Shown here: positions 7,228 to 15,226 of the stretch, piece after piece
How the letters are laid out: each line of letters begins with the position of its first letter
How positions within the stretch are numbered: the first letter of the stretch is position 1
Assembly: GCA_030641485.1 (NCBI GenBank)
Contig: DAOWHJ010000021.1
Span: 1 to 19,572 of the forward strand
Source of the DNA: Pseudomonadota bacterium
GTDB taxonomy: Bacteria; Desulfobacterota; Anaeroferrophillalia; Anaeroferrophillales; Tharpellaceae
DNA length: 19,572 nt
Direction of reading: 5' to 3'
Program-made: the position numbers and the translations under genes
The notes under the pieces: generated by a model
Told to the model about the DNA's origin: nothing
Seen by the model: the letters and a program-made list of their open reading frames with translations, nothing else
Databases searched by the model: none

Positions 7228-7334
7228 GATATAACAAGCTCGTTCCATATTTTTCAAGATTGTCTGAGGTTGTGCGGGATATTGCGCAAACCAAGTCGAG
7301 GATGTTGGAAAAAGCTGAAGCCAAGTCTGATTGA
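7224..7334 (+). CDS. Small ORF, 36 residues, coupled to the kinase gene
   Basis: An ORF whose ATG overlaps the kinase stop (ATGA, 7224-7227) encodes a 36-residue peptide: MRYNKLVPYF at the start, then a charged, probably helical stretch ending EKAEAKSD. The overlap is the arrangement seen for coupled genes, and the composition (many Lys/Glu/Ala/Arg, no stop for 36 codons) would allow an amphipathic helix. I recognise no family. There is no separate ribosome site beyond purines at the kinase end. It may be a real small protein of the unit or chance readthrough sequence. Confidence 0.3.
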   Translation: MRYNKLVPYFSRLSEVVRDIAQTKSRMLEKAEAKSD

Positions 7335-7590
7335 GAAAAAAATCAAAGAAATTGATGGTCACTAGTATTGAGAGAACTTGAAGCAATGTCTATTTTGACC
7401 ATGAAAATGATCTTTTTTAAGTATTTTTTAACAGTTATTCATGTTTTTGAATATGCTTTTGCAAGAACCTTGAATAATTGTGAATTTCATGATGTCAGCT
7501 ATCAATGTGAGGGTACGGGAACGGTCCGAACATTATTATCAATGAGTAGAAAAAACTTGCAATTTTAAGATTGAGGTGTTAGTTAGTTTC

Positions 7591-7664
7591 CCAAGTTTGC
7601 GAAAATTTGGTTCAGCCGGAGACGGTTTTTTGCAAGTGGGCTCTTTCAGGGGCCCACTTTTTTT
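7591..7664 (+). ncRNA. Structured leader or small RNA: three consecutive hairpins
   Basis: Three stem-loops follow one another. Hairpin 1: CCAAGTTT (7591-7598), loop GCGA, AAATTTGG (7603-7610), with one G-U pair. Hairpin 2: AGCCG (7614-7618), loop GAGA, CGGTT (7623-7627), followed by a T run. Hairpin 3 is the intrinsic terminator at 7634-7664. Two of the loops are GNRA tetraloops. The set ends 42 bases before rimP. It may be an attenuator leader of the rimP-nusA operon or the 3' end of a small RNA starting further upstream; no clear promoter was found. It matches no RNA family I can name. Confidence 0.4.
7634..7664 (+). terminator. Intrinsic terminator upstream of rimP
   Basis: AAGTGGGCTC (7634-7643) pairs with GGGCCCACTT (7650-7659) around TTTCAG, followed by a T run to 7664. 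The GC-rich stem with one G-U pair and the T-tract are classical. It lies 300 bases beyond the last supported upstream ORF, so it may end that long transcript or attenuate the downstream operon. Confidence 0.85.
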
Positions 7665-7706
7665 GTTTCAACATAATGCTTTAGAGTATCAGAATTAATA
7701 GATAAT

Positions 7707-8195
7707 ATGGTTGCATCGCTTGAAATGCCGGAAGATCGTCACGGTCAAATTAGAGTTTTAGCTGAGGATCTTTTGCAGAACCTCGGCTATGAGCTGGTCG
7801 ATTTAGAGTTTAGTCAAAATGATGAGGGCTCTTTTCTCAGGCTCTATATTGACAAGGATGGTGGCGTAAACCTAGAAGATTGTACTCATGTGAGTAGGAT
7901 GTTCGGGGCGTTGCTTGATGTCGAAGACCCGGTTTCCGGTCGTTACAATTTGGAGATTTCATCTCCTGGTCTCAATCGTCGTCTCCGTCGTGCGCAGGAT
8001 TTTAGAAGTCGAATCGGGGAGATTGTCAAAGTGACATTGGCGCAGCCTATGGATGGTCGGCGTCGATTTAAAGGGGTTTTGAAGGGTCTCGTAGATGATC
8101 CGCTGACATTGACAGTTGAAGTTGATGGTGAAGAATACGTTGTACCGCTGGATGATAATTCACGGTGCCATTTGGTTTATAAATTTGGTAATTAA
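7707..8195 (+). CDS. rimP: Ribosome maturation factor RimP
   Basis: Cytoplasmic factor for assembly of the small ribosomal subunit. The 162-residue product has the family N-terminal domain with LGYELVDLEF, LRLYIDKDGGVNLEDCTHVSRMFGALLDVEDP and the hallmark YNLEISSPGLNRRLRRAQDF, then the C-terminal SH3-like domain (about 88-160; KVTLAQPMDGRRRFKGVLKG). It is the first gene of the nusA-infB operon. No recognisable ribosome site precedes ATG 7707 (AT-rich upstream), nor the in-frame ATG at 7725; the longer form is kept because residues 1-7 fit a normal N-terminal length. Confidence 0.93.
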   Translation: MVASLEMPEDRHGQIRVLAEDLLQNLGYELVDLEFSQNDEGSFLRLYIDKDGGVNLEDCTHVSRMFGALLDVEDPVSGRYNLEISSPGLNRRLRRAQDFRSRIGEIVKVTLAQPMDGRRRFKGVLKGLVDDPLTLTVEVDGEEYVVPLDDNSRCHLVYKFGN

Positions 8196-8266
8196 GGAAT
8201 AGACCCGTCTGTTTGGTGTCTGTTTCTAAGGCTATTTTGACTCGGTAGAACCGGGTTTAAGGAGAG

Positions 8267-9700
8267 ATGTTTAAGATTATGTCCTCAAGTTTGAACTTCA
8301 TACTTGATCAGGTCAGTAAAGAGAAGAATATTCCCAAAGAGATACTGATTGAGGCAATTGAATCGGCGATGGTTACTGCGTCCAAAAAGAAATTGGGTGC
8401 AGCCCGTGAGATCGAAGCTTCCTATGATGATGAGACTGGCGAAATTGAGCTGTTTGAGTTCGTCGAGGTGGTCGAAGAGGTTGAGAATTCCTACTATCAA
8501 ATTACTCTGCATGAGGCTTTAGAAATTGACCCGGATGTTGAGGTTGGTGACAGTTTGGGTCTGAAACTAGAGACTGATGATTTTGGTCGAATTGCTGCCC
8601 AGACCGCAAAACAGGTTATAATGCAGAAGATTCGTGAGGCTGAACGTGAGAGTATCTACGAGGAGTATCATGAAAAGGTTGGCGAGATTGTTAATGGTTC
8701 GGTGCAGCGGGTTGAACGTGGCAATCTGATCATTAATCTTGGTACAACCGAGGCGATTTTGCCGCGTTCAGAGACGATCCCACGGGAGAATTTTCGTCAA
8801 GGTGAGCGTATACGAGCCTATCTCTTAAAGGTTGAAATTACCGCCAAAGGACCGAAAATTGTTCTTTCGCGCTCTCATCCCGGTTTTCTGATTCGTCTTT
8901 TTGAGGTTGAGGTGCCGGAGATCTTTGAGGGTGTTATTAAGATTATGGGTGCCACTCGCGAGCCCGGCGTTCGGGGTAAGATTGCGGTAACCACGAATGA
9001 CCATGATGTCGATCCGGTCGGTGCCTGTGTTGGGGTGCGTGGCTCTCGGGTGCAGAATGTTGTGCAGGAGCTAAAAGGCGAAAAAATTGATATTATTCGC
9101 TGGAATCCGGATCCGGTGCGCTATGTCTGTAATGCTATCTCTCCAGCTGAGATTAACAAAATCATCCTTGATGAGGATAGGCATACTATGGAGATTGTAG
9201 TTCTTGATGAGCAACTCTCCTTAGCAATAGGTCGTCGTGGTCTTAATGTTCGCTTGGCTGCGAAATTGACCGGTTGGAAACTTGATGTTAAATCGGCCTC
9301 CAGGGTTGCCGACGATTTTGAGAAGCTTTTCTCTCCTTTTGCCGATATCGAGGGTTTCAATAATACGGCGATGGAGTTGCTGTACGATAATGGTTTTCGC
9401 AAGTTAGAAGATATTGCCGGGAGCAGCGTTGCTGAGCTTGGGGATATTATCGGTACCGAGGGTGTCGAGCCTGAGGCTCTGATTGAACGTGCCGTTGCCG
9501 AATTTCATGCGCGCAAAGAGGCCGCAGAGAATCCGCATGTGGATAAAGAGTCTTTGCCTGAGACGGAGCCAGAGGTCCCTGCTGATTCGGAACCGGCTGA
9601 GGTCGAAGCGATAGCTGAGGCAAGTCCAGATGAGTGTGCTGAGGAAAAATCAGAAGATTCCGAGCCAGAGTCAGAGGCTCCTGCGGAGATTGAAGAGTAA
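8267..9700 (+). CDS. nusA: Transcription termination/antitermination factor NusA
   Basis: RNA-polymerase-associated factor that controls pausing, termination and antitermination. Domains in the 477-residue product: N-terminal RNAP-binding domain (about 5-130), S1 domain (about 138-202), KH1 with GVRGSR (256-261), KH2 with IGRRGLN (321-327), and a helix-hairpin-helix-like segment (about 355-415). A Glu/Pro/Ala-rich acidic tail (about 416-477) ends in EIEE. AAGGAG (8259-8264) is only 2 bases from ATG 8267 and 14 bases from the in-frame ATG 8279; the second start (MSSSLNFILDQVSK) agrees better with usual NusA N-termini, so the start is uncertain by four codons. The last 71 bp overlap ylxR. Confidence 0.95.
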   Translation: MFKIMSSSLNFILDQVSKEKNIPKEILIEAIESAMVTASKKKLGAAREIEASYDDETGEIELFEFVEVVEEVENSYYQITLHEALEIDPDVEVGDSLGLKLETDDFGRIAAQTAKQVIMQKIREAERESIYEEYHEKVGEIVNGSVQRVERGNLIINLGTTEAILPRSETIPRENFRQGERIRAYLLKVEITAKGPKIVLSRSHPGFLIRLFEVEVPEIFEGVIKIMGATREPGVRGKIAVTTNDHDVDPVGACVGVRGSRVQNVVQELKGEKIDIIRWNPDPVRYVCNAISPAEINKIILDEDRHTMEIVVLDEQLSLAIGRRGLNVRLAAKLTGWKLDVKSASRVADDFEKLFSPFADIEGFNNTAMELLYDNGFRKLEDIAGSSVAELGDIIGTEGVEPEALIERAVAEFHARKEAAENPHVDKESLPETEPEVPADSEPAEVEAIAEASPDECAEEKSEDSEPESEAPAEIEE

Positions 9701-9965
9701 GCCGCTCAAAGTACCGTTTAGAACCTGTTTGGTTTGTCGTCAGAAGATTACGAAAGAGAGTTTGTGTCGTCTGGTTGTCGATGATGAAAAACTCTATTAT
9801 GATTATCGATTTCGGTCTCCGGGCCGGGGTTACTATATTTGTCGAAGCGTTGAATGTTTAACGCGTTTTCTCGCCGGTAAGCGTCGATTTGGTCGCTTGC
9901 CGCTTGGGGCTGAGGCCTTGGATCGGGAAAGCCGTGAACATTTGCAAGTTGAGAGTGAAAAATAA
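9630..9965 (+). CDS. ylxR: YlxR-family protein (DUF448)
   Basis: Small basic protein always found near nusA and infB; family members bind RNA or nucleoid DNA and have been proposed to act in transcription. The 111-residue product contains the signature RTCLVCRQKITKESLCRLV, then SPGRGYYICRSVECL, both typical. Residues 1-28 form a basic extension not usual for the family. ATG 9630 has GAGG 9 bases upstream and gives a 71-bp out-of-frame overlap with the nusA end. TTG 9690 would give a more ordinary length, but its only purine tract is one base away. The downstream gene starts 27 bases after the stop. Confidence 0.85.
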   Translation: MSVLRKNQKIPSQSQRLLRRLKSKPLKVPFRTCLVCRQKITKESLCRLVVDDEKLYYDYRFRSPGRGYYICRSVECLTRFLAGKRRFGRLPLGAEALDRESREHLQVESEK

Positions 9966-9992
9966 CAGATTGATGTTTGGGGGTAAGCAGCC

Positions 9993-12860
9993 TTGATTCT
10001 GCGGGAAAAAAAGAAAACCAAGGTTTATGAGCTGTCTCGGGCCTTGAAATTGAAAGAAGCCGAGCTCATTACGATACTTGAGACTTTGAATGTTGAAGTC
10101 AGCACAAAATTCAGTCCCATTAGTGACGAAGATGTTGATCGGGTTAAGTCCTGGTGTAGCGAACATCAAGGTCCTGATGTCGTTGAGAAACGGGTAGGTT
10201 CTACCGTTCGCCGCCGGCGTCGTAAAGTGGTCGAGAAGCCAGCTCCAGAAGTGGAGGTGTCAGTCAGTGAGAGCGAAAAGGTTGCTGCGGATTCCTCTAC
10301 ACCTTCAGTTAGTGATGACTTGACTGGGGTTTCATCTGATGCCGCAGTTGTGGACGAGGCCGCTCCACCGGTTGAAGGGGATCCGGTCGCAGAAGTTGTG
10401 AGCACTGAAGATACCACGTCTCAGGTTCCAGAACCGTCTCTTCAGACGATTGGAGTTGAGGCTGAAAATGTTGCTCCAACGGCTGAACTCAAGGTTGATG
10501 TTGAACCTTCCCTTGAGACTGTTGTCGAGGTCGAGACGGATCTCGTGCCCGAATCTGGGCCTGCTGTCCTTGAAAAAACTCTCCCTGATGTGGTTGATGA
10601 TCCTGTAGCCGCGCCTGAAGTGGCAGTGGTTGCCGGGGAAGAAAGTGCTGTGGCTGTCGTTCAAGATAGTGAAAAAGAAGGGTCCCTGCCGGTAGTTACT
10701 ACGAAAAAGAAGAAGGGTGTCAAGGAGGAACGTGGCGCTCGGGTTATTGGCCGAGTTGCGTTAAGTGATCTCGGTACACGTCCAGGTGGACGCCCGGCTC
10801 GAAGTAAGCCCAAAAAGGCCGAAACTACTCCTGCTGGTGCTCGCCCCGTGCGTGTGGCAATCCCCGCGGCGCCGGCGACCCCGGTTGAAAACGATTCTAG
10901 TGCTAAAAAGGGGCGCAAGACCCGTAAGAAAGATGTGACCCCGGATGCAGATAAAGGCTTTAACGATTCGGCTAAGCGTACGCGTAAAGGTTCACGGCGC
11001 TCTGTGATCAAAGATTTTAACTTTTCTGAAGGTCGCGGCAAAGGTCGTAAGGGTCGAGGTAGCAAGAGGAAGGGTGGTCAGAAAACTGAGATCACGATGC
11101 CTAAAATGATTAAGCGCGTAGTTAAAATTACCGATGCGATTACGGTAGGCGAACTGGCCAAAAAGATGGGGGTCAAAGCTGGTGAGGTGATCTCCAAATT
11201 GATGGGTCTCGGGTCGATGGTGACGATCAACCAGATGATCGATTTTGATACAGCGGTTCTGGTTGCTGAAGAGTATGGTCACACGGTTGAAAATGTCGCT
11301 TTTGATGAAGAACTTGTACTCAAGCGAACCGAAGATAATCCTGAAGATCTTCAGGCTCGTCCTCCGGTTGTAACTATCATGGGCCATGTTGATCATGGTA
11401 AAACCTCACTTTTGGATGCTATCCGTGAAGCCCAGGTTGCAGATGGTGAGGCCGGTGGGATTACTCAGCATATCGGGGCCTACATGGTCTCGCTTGAAAA
11501 GGGTGATATCTCTTTTGTTGATACTCCGGGGCATGAGGCTTTTACGGCAATGCGCTCACGTGGTGCTGGGGTTACGGATATTGTCATTTTGGTGGTTGCC
11601 GCGGACGATGGCGTGATGCCGACTACGATCGAATCAATTAACCATGCTCGGGCGGCTGAAGTTCCGATCATTGTTGCAATCAATAAAATCGATAAAGAGA
11701 ATGCCCGGCCTGATGAAGTTCGGCGTCAGTTGAGTGAACACGGCCTCCTGTCTGAAGATTGGGGGGGCGAAACTATTTTTGTTGAAGTCTCCGCAAAGCA
11801 GCAGACAAATCTCGATACTCTGTTAGAGATGATTCTGCTTCAGGCTGAGATAATGGAGATTAATGCCAACCCCAACAAACTTGCCAGTGGGATTGTCCTG
11901 GAATCACGACTTGATCGGGGAAAAGGGCCAGTTGCGACAGTTCTGGTTCAGGAAGGGACAGTTAAGTCGGGAGACTTCGTTGTTGCCGGTCTCTACAGTG
12001 GTCGGGCGCGGGCCTTGTACAATGATCGTGGAGATCAAATAGATAGTGCCGGGCCGTCAATTCCGGTCGAAATCTTGGGCCTCAGTGGGGTGCCATCGGC
12101 CGGTGATGATTTCAATGTCGTTAAATCGGAGAAGCAGGCTAAAGAGTTGACATCAAACCGTCAGCATAAAGCCCGTGAGAAGGATATCTCGAAGACCAGT
12201 AAGATTTCGCTCGAAGATCTTTTTGATCAGATGGAAGAGGGCACAGTCGAGCAGCTCAACGTGATTGTTAAGGGTGATGTTCAAGGCTCAGTTGAGGCTG
12301 TTTGTGAATCATTGAAAAAACAGGCGACTGCCAAAGTTAAGGTCGAAATTGTCCATGCTGCGGTTGGTGGTGTTAAAGAGACTGATGTGATGTTGGCAGC
12401 CGCCTCTCAGGCGATCATCGTGAGCTTTAATGTCCGGCCTGACCTTAAAGCTCAACGCTTGGCTGAACAGGAGAACGTTGATATTCGACTTTATTCAGTT
12501 ATCTACGATCTTTTGGATGATTTGAAAAAGGCGATGGAGGGGCTTCTTGCTCCTGAGATTCGTGAACTCTACCTCGGTCGGGCTGAAGTGCGTGAGGCAT
12601 TTAATGTTTCGAAGGTGGGAACAATTGCCGGTTGCCGGGTTATTGATGGTAAGGTTAAGCGTAATGCGAGTATCCGTCTTTTACGTGATGATGTCGTTGT
12701 TGTCGAGGGTAAAATTGCATCTTTGAAACGCTTTAAGGATGATGCTAAAGAGGTCGCCAGTGGTTTCGAGTGTGGTATCGGGATTGAGAACTATAACGAT
12801 GTTAAGGCTGGTGACGTGATCGAGGCTTTTGTTCTGGAAGAGGTTGCGGCCAAACTATAA
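9993..12860 (+). CDS. infB: Translation initiation factor IF-2
   Basis: GTPase that places initiator fMet-tRNA on the small subunit and promotes subunit joining. The product is 955 residues. An N-terminal IF2_N domain (about 10-58, KVYELSRALKLKEAELI) is followed by a long low-complexity linker, acidic Val/Glu/Pro-rich to about 245 and then basic Lys/Arg/Gly-rich to about 370. A second IF2_N-type domain lies at about 375-425. GTPase motifs: G1 GHVDHGKT (464-471), G3 DTPGHEAF (510-517), G4 NKID (564-567), G5 SAK. Domains II to IV follow, with GDVQGSVEAV in the region of domain III. The start is TTG 9993; there is no in-frame ATG near, and GGGGG at 9979-9983 may serve as ribosome site. Confidence 0.95.
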   Translation: MILREKKKTKVYELSRALKLKEAELITILETLNVEVSTKFSPISDEDVDRVKSWCSEHQGPDVVEKRVGSTVRRRRRKVVEKPAPEVEVSVSESEKVAADSSTPSVSDDLTGVSSDAAVVDEAAPPVEGDPVAEVVSTEDTTSQVPEPSLQTIGVEAENVAPTAELKVDVEPSLETVVEVETDLVPESGPAVLEKTLPDVVDDPVAAPEVAVVAGEESAVAVVQDSEKEGSLPVVTTKKKKGVKEERGARVIGRVALSDLGTRPGGRPARSKPKKAETTPAGARPVRVAIPAAPATPVENDSSAKKGRKTRKKDVTPDADKGFNDSAKRTRKGSRRSVIKDFNFSEGRGKGRKGRGSKRKGGQKTEITMPKMIKRVVKITDAITVGELAKKMGVKAGEVISKLMGLGSMVTINQMIDFDTAVLVAEEYGHTVENVAFDEELVLKRTEDNPEDLQARPPVVTIMGHVDHGKTSLLDAIREAQVADGEAGGITQHIGAYMVSLEKGDISFVDTPGHEAFTAMRSRGAGVTDIVILVVAADDGVMPTTIESINHARAAEVPIIVAINKIDKENARPDEVRRQLSEHGLLSEDWGGETIFVEVSAKQQTNLDTLLEMILLQAEIMEINANPNKLASGIVLESRLDRGKGPVATVLVQEGTVKSGDFVVAGLYSGRARALYNDRGDQIDSAGPSIPVEILGLSGVPSAGDDFNVVKSEKQAKELTSNRQHKAREKDISKTSKISLEDLFDQMEEGTVEQLNVIVKGDVQGSVEAVCESLKKQATAKVKVEIVHAAVGGVKETDVMLAAASQAIIVSFNVRPDLKAQRLAEQENVDIRLYSVIYDLLDDLKKAMEGLLAPEIRELYLGRAEVREAFNVSKVGTIAGCRVIDGKVKRNASIRLLRDDVVVVEGKIASLKRFKDDAKEVASGFECGIGIENYNDVKAGDVIEAFVLEEVAAKL

Positions 12861-12881
12861 AGGCCGGTAGTTGAAATTATT

Positions 12882-13238
12882 ATGAAACAACGTACACAAC
12901 GATGTCAACGGATTGGAGATCAGCTAAGAGGTGAAATCTCCAGTATGTTGCTTAGGGATATCAAGGATCCGCGGATCGGTTTTGTTACGGTGCTGGATGT
13001 TGAAGTTGCACCTGATCTCAGTAATGCGACGGTCTATTTTACGGTCTATGGCAGTGATCAGGAACGTGATGATAGTTTGGCTGGGCTTAAAAGTACTGCC
13101 AGTTATATGCGTCGGGAGATGGGGCGTCGACTCCATCTCAAGAGAATTCCAGCCCTTCATTTTCGTTATGACAATACCATTCTTAAGGGCGAGCACATTG
13201 AAGGTCTCTTAATCCAGGCGAATAAGGGAGAGGAGTAA
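12882..13238 (+). CDS. rbfA: Ribosome-binding factor A
   Basis: KH-fold protein that binds the immature 30S subunit near the 5' end of 16S rRNA. The 118-residue product shows family features: RCQRIGDQLRGEISSMLLRDIKDPRIGFVTV at the start, LSNATVYFTVYGSD in the middle and RRLHLKRIPALHFRYD near the end. It lies 21 bases after infB and 5 bases before the nanoRNase gene. Upstream purines are sparse (GGTAG about 12 bases before ATG), so translation may depend on coupling with infB. Confidence 0.93.
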   Translation: MKQRTQRCQRIGDQLRGEISSMLLRDIKDPRIGFVTVLDVEVAPDLSNATVYFTVYGSDQERDDSLAGLKSTASYMRREMGRRLHLKRIPALHFRYDNTILKGEHIEGLLIQANKGEE

Positions 13239-13243
13239 GCTAG

Positions 13244-14233
13244 ATGGGTCTGCTTGAAGCCGGAGTCAGGGCTCTTGCGGTGACGGCGCTGGAACAGGCC
13301 AAGACCGTTGTGATAGCCAGTCACATTGATCCCGATGGTGATGCTTTGGGGTCGTCTCTGGCTTTAGCGCTTATTTTGCAAAAAATGGGCAAGGATGTAA
13401 CCGTCTACAACCGTGATGCCGTGCCCTACAGTTACAGCTTTTTACCGGGATCTGAACTTGTCAGTAACCGCCTTCCCCCAGAGTGTGATCTGCTCTGTCT
13501 TTTAGATTGTAGTGAGTTTGAGCGTGCTGGTGAAATGCTGAGCGCTTGGTCGGGCTATAGTCAATCTTTGTGTATCGATCACCATCTTACAGTTAACCGT
13601 AGTGCTGATATTAACCTGATTTACTCAGATGCCTGTGCTACAGGTGAACTGATTTATGAGCTTGCAATGATTTTAGATCCCAGTTTTGGGCTTGAAGTCG
13701 CGGCGAATATATATACTGCAATTCTTACAGATACTGGCTCTTTTCGTTACTCAAATGCAACCCCAAGCTCTTTTGCGATTGCTGGGGATTTGGTTGCGCG
13801 CGGGGTTGAACCTTGGGAAATCACCCAGCAGGTTTATGAAAGTCAGCCGCTTGAACGGATTAAACTGACAGCACTTGTACTTGAGACTCTGCAGATTGCA
13901 AATTCCAAATTGTCAGCAGCGGTCTGGGTGACCAAAGAGATGTTTGAAAAAACCGGTACCAATAGTGAGTACACTGATGGGCTGGTTAACTATCCGCGTT
14001 CAATTGCCGGGGTTGAGGTTGCTTTCATGGCTCGTGAAATTGGCCCCGAAGAGTATAAGTTCAGTTTTCGTTCTCGGGGACGGGTTAATGTCGCGGAATT
14101 GGTTGCAGGTTTTAGTGGCGGAGGTCATCATAATGCCGCGGGTTGTCGTCTTAAGGGCAATCTAGTAGAGTTGATCGAACAGTTTTTTGCTCTGGTTGAT
14201 GAGCAATTTCAAAATATTGAGTCTGATGACTGA
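13244..14233 (+). CDS. nrnA: NrnA-type DHH phosphoesterase (oligoribonuclease / pAp phosphatase)
   Basis: Bifunctional enzyme that degrades very short RNAs and, in characterised relatives, dephosphorylates 3'-phosphoadenosine 5'-phosphate. The 329-residue product has the DHH domain metal motifs SHIDPDGDALG (26-36), LLDCSEFERAG, CIDHH (D112, H113, H114) and TAILTDTGSFRYSNAT, and the C-terminal DHHA1 motif GGGHHNAAG (292-300). GGAG in the preceding purine run (about 13228-13234) is a good ribosome site for ATG 13244. The last 8 bp overlap truB. RNA recycling next to PNPase and translation factors fits its role. Whether pAp is a substrate here cannot be told. Confidence 0.9.
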   Translation: MGLLEAGVRALAVTALEQAKTVVIASHIDPDGDALGSSLALALILQKMGKDVTVYNRDAVPYSYSFLPGSELVSNRLPPECDLLCLLDCSEFERAGEMLSAWSGYSQSLCIDHHLTVNRSADINLIYSDACATGELIYELAMILDPSFGLEVAANIYTAILTDTGSFRYSNATPSSFAIAGDLVARGVEPWEITQQVYESQPLERIKLTALVLETLQIANSKLSAAVWVTKEMFEKTGTNSEYTDGLVNYPRSIAGVEVAFMAREIGPEEYKFSFRSRGRVNVAELVAGFSGGGHHNAAGCRLKGNLVELIEQFFALVDEQFQNIESDD

Positions 14234-15176
14234 CGATATTTTTCTGGTTGTAGATAAACCTGAAGGTTTGACATCACAACGGGTCGTGGCTAAAATTAAA
14301 CGTCTGCTGGGTTGTCGCAAAGTAGGTCATACCGGAACCCTTGATCCTTTGGCAACCGGTGTTCTCCCGATTGCCATAAACCGGGCGACCCGCCTGATTC
14401 AGTACCTAGATGAGAGTCGCAAAGTCTATAGCGGCGAGATCGAACTTGGGGTTGAAAGTGACACTCTCGATCGAGATGGAAAGGTTGTTGCTCGTCATCT
14501 TGGACCGTTAGATTATAGCAAAGAGCAAATTGAGGCTGTTTTTGCAAATTACCTCGGTCGGATAACCCAAGTAGCCCCAGTTTATTCAGCGATTAAGAGT
14601 AAAGGGCGACCGCTTTATGCGTATGCCCGGGCCGGGCTTGAGGTGAAACCGCCTGAGCGGCAGATTGAAATTGACTCGTTCACACTGTTATCTTACAACC
14701 CCCCACTGCTTTCCTTTCGTGTCGTTTGTTCAAGAGGTACATACGTAAGGTCGCTGGCGGCGGATGTCGGGCGGGATTTAGGCTGTGGCGGTCGCATCTG
14801 GTCGCTCCGGCGAGAAGCGAGTGGCATGTTTAATCTAGACCAATCGATTAAACTTGACGAACTCCATGACCTGGTTGAGGCCGGAGGTAGACTTCCATCG
14901 TTATCTACTCAGGAAGTTTTAAGTCATCTACCTAGTCTGGTTATCTCTGATGCGAGATTGAAAAATAGAGTTGCGCACGGAATGGCTGTACCTGTTGAGG
15001 ACTTCCCTGGTTTGTGGACTGAATTGCTCTCTGGTGTAGCCCCTGAGGTTGAGATTAGGTTGGTTGATGAAGAAGCTCAGCTGATGGCGCTGGCACGACT
15101 TCATAAACCTCAAGATGCAGAGTCAGGTTTTTGCGGTTTGCGTATGAGTCGGGTCTTGAAGTCAGCCGGTTCTTGA
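14226..15176 (+). CDS. truB: tRNA pseudouridine(55) synthase TruB
   Basis: Makes pseudouridine 55 in the T-loop of tRNAs. The 316-residue product begins MTDDIFLVVDKPEGLTSQ, then the catalytic motif GHTGTLDPLATGVLPI with nucleophile Asp40. Further family motifs are APVYSAIKSKGRPLYAYARAG and VVCSRGTYVRSLAADVGRDLGCGG. The C-terminal part (LKNRVAHGMAVPV onward) is the TruB C-terminal/PUA-like region. I chose ATG 14226, inside the end of nrnA (8-bp overlap), over TTG 14187 and ATG 14199 because it gives the usual N-terminus. The ribosome site is weak, so coupling to nrnA is likely. Confidence 0.94.
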   Translation: MTDDIFLVVDKPEGLTSQRVVAKIKRLLGCRKVGHTGTLDPLATGVLPIAINRATRLIQYLDESRKVYSGEIELGVESDTLDRDGKVVARHLGPLDYSKEQIEAVFANYLGRITQVAPVYSAIKSKGRPLYAYARAGLEVKPPERQIEIDSFTLLSYNPPLLSFRVVCSRGTYVRSLAADVGRDLGCGGRIWSLRREASGMFNLDQSIKLDELHDLVEAGGRLPSLSTQEVLSHLPSLVISDARLKNRVAHGMAVPVEDFPGLWTELLSGVAPEVEIRLVDEEAQLMALARLHKPQDAESGFCGLRMSRVLKSAGS

Positions 15177-15195
15177 TGAAACTATAGCTTTACAC

Positions 15196-15226
15196 AGGAT
15201 GGCTTTTATGGTAGAGTTGCCGTCCT
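15196..15226 (+). other. Hairpin in the truB-rpsO spacer
   Basis: AGGATGGC (15196-15203) and GCCGTCCT (15219-15226) pair with one G-U, around a 15-base loop, 20 bases after the truB stop. No T-tract follows, so it is not a standard terminator; it may mark an mRNA end or processing site. The remaining spacer to 15395 is AT-rich, with a weak TTTACA near 15346 and no clear -10. Confidence 0.35.

Larger units (their letters stand above)
7335..7706. other. Long intergenic stretch upstream of rimP
   Basis: No convincing protein gene here. A 66-codon frame at 7368-7568 lacks a ribosome site and family resemblance. The first 250 bases are AT-rich. TTAACA followed after about 18 bp by TATGCT (roughly 7426-7455) is a weak promoter possibility. 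The last 120 bases hold a run of hairpins ending in a terminator, listed separately. I found no tRNA-like cloverleaf, although in some bacteria a tRNA gene precedes rimP. Confidence 0.5.

Noticed and set aside
7368..7568. 66-codon open frame between the kinase and rimP
   Set aside because: No ribosome site, no family resemblance, and AT-rich sequence of spacer character; likely chance.
7228..7706. A tRNA gene ahead of rimP, as in enterobacteria
   Set aside because: No cloverleaf, no GGTTCGAATCC-like T arm in this stretch.
14187..14225. Longer truB from TTG 14187 or ATG 14199
   Set aside because: The added residues do not resemble TruB, and ATG 14226 gives the usual N-terminus.
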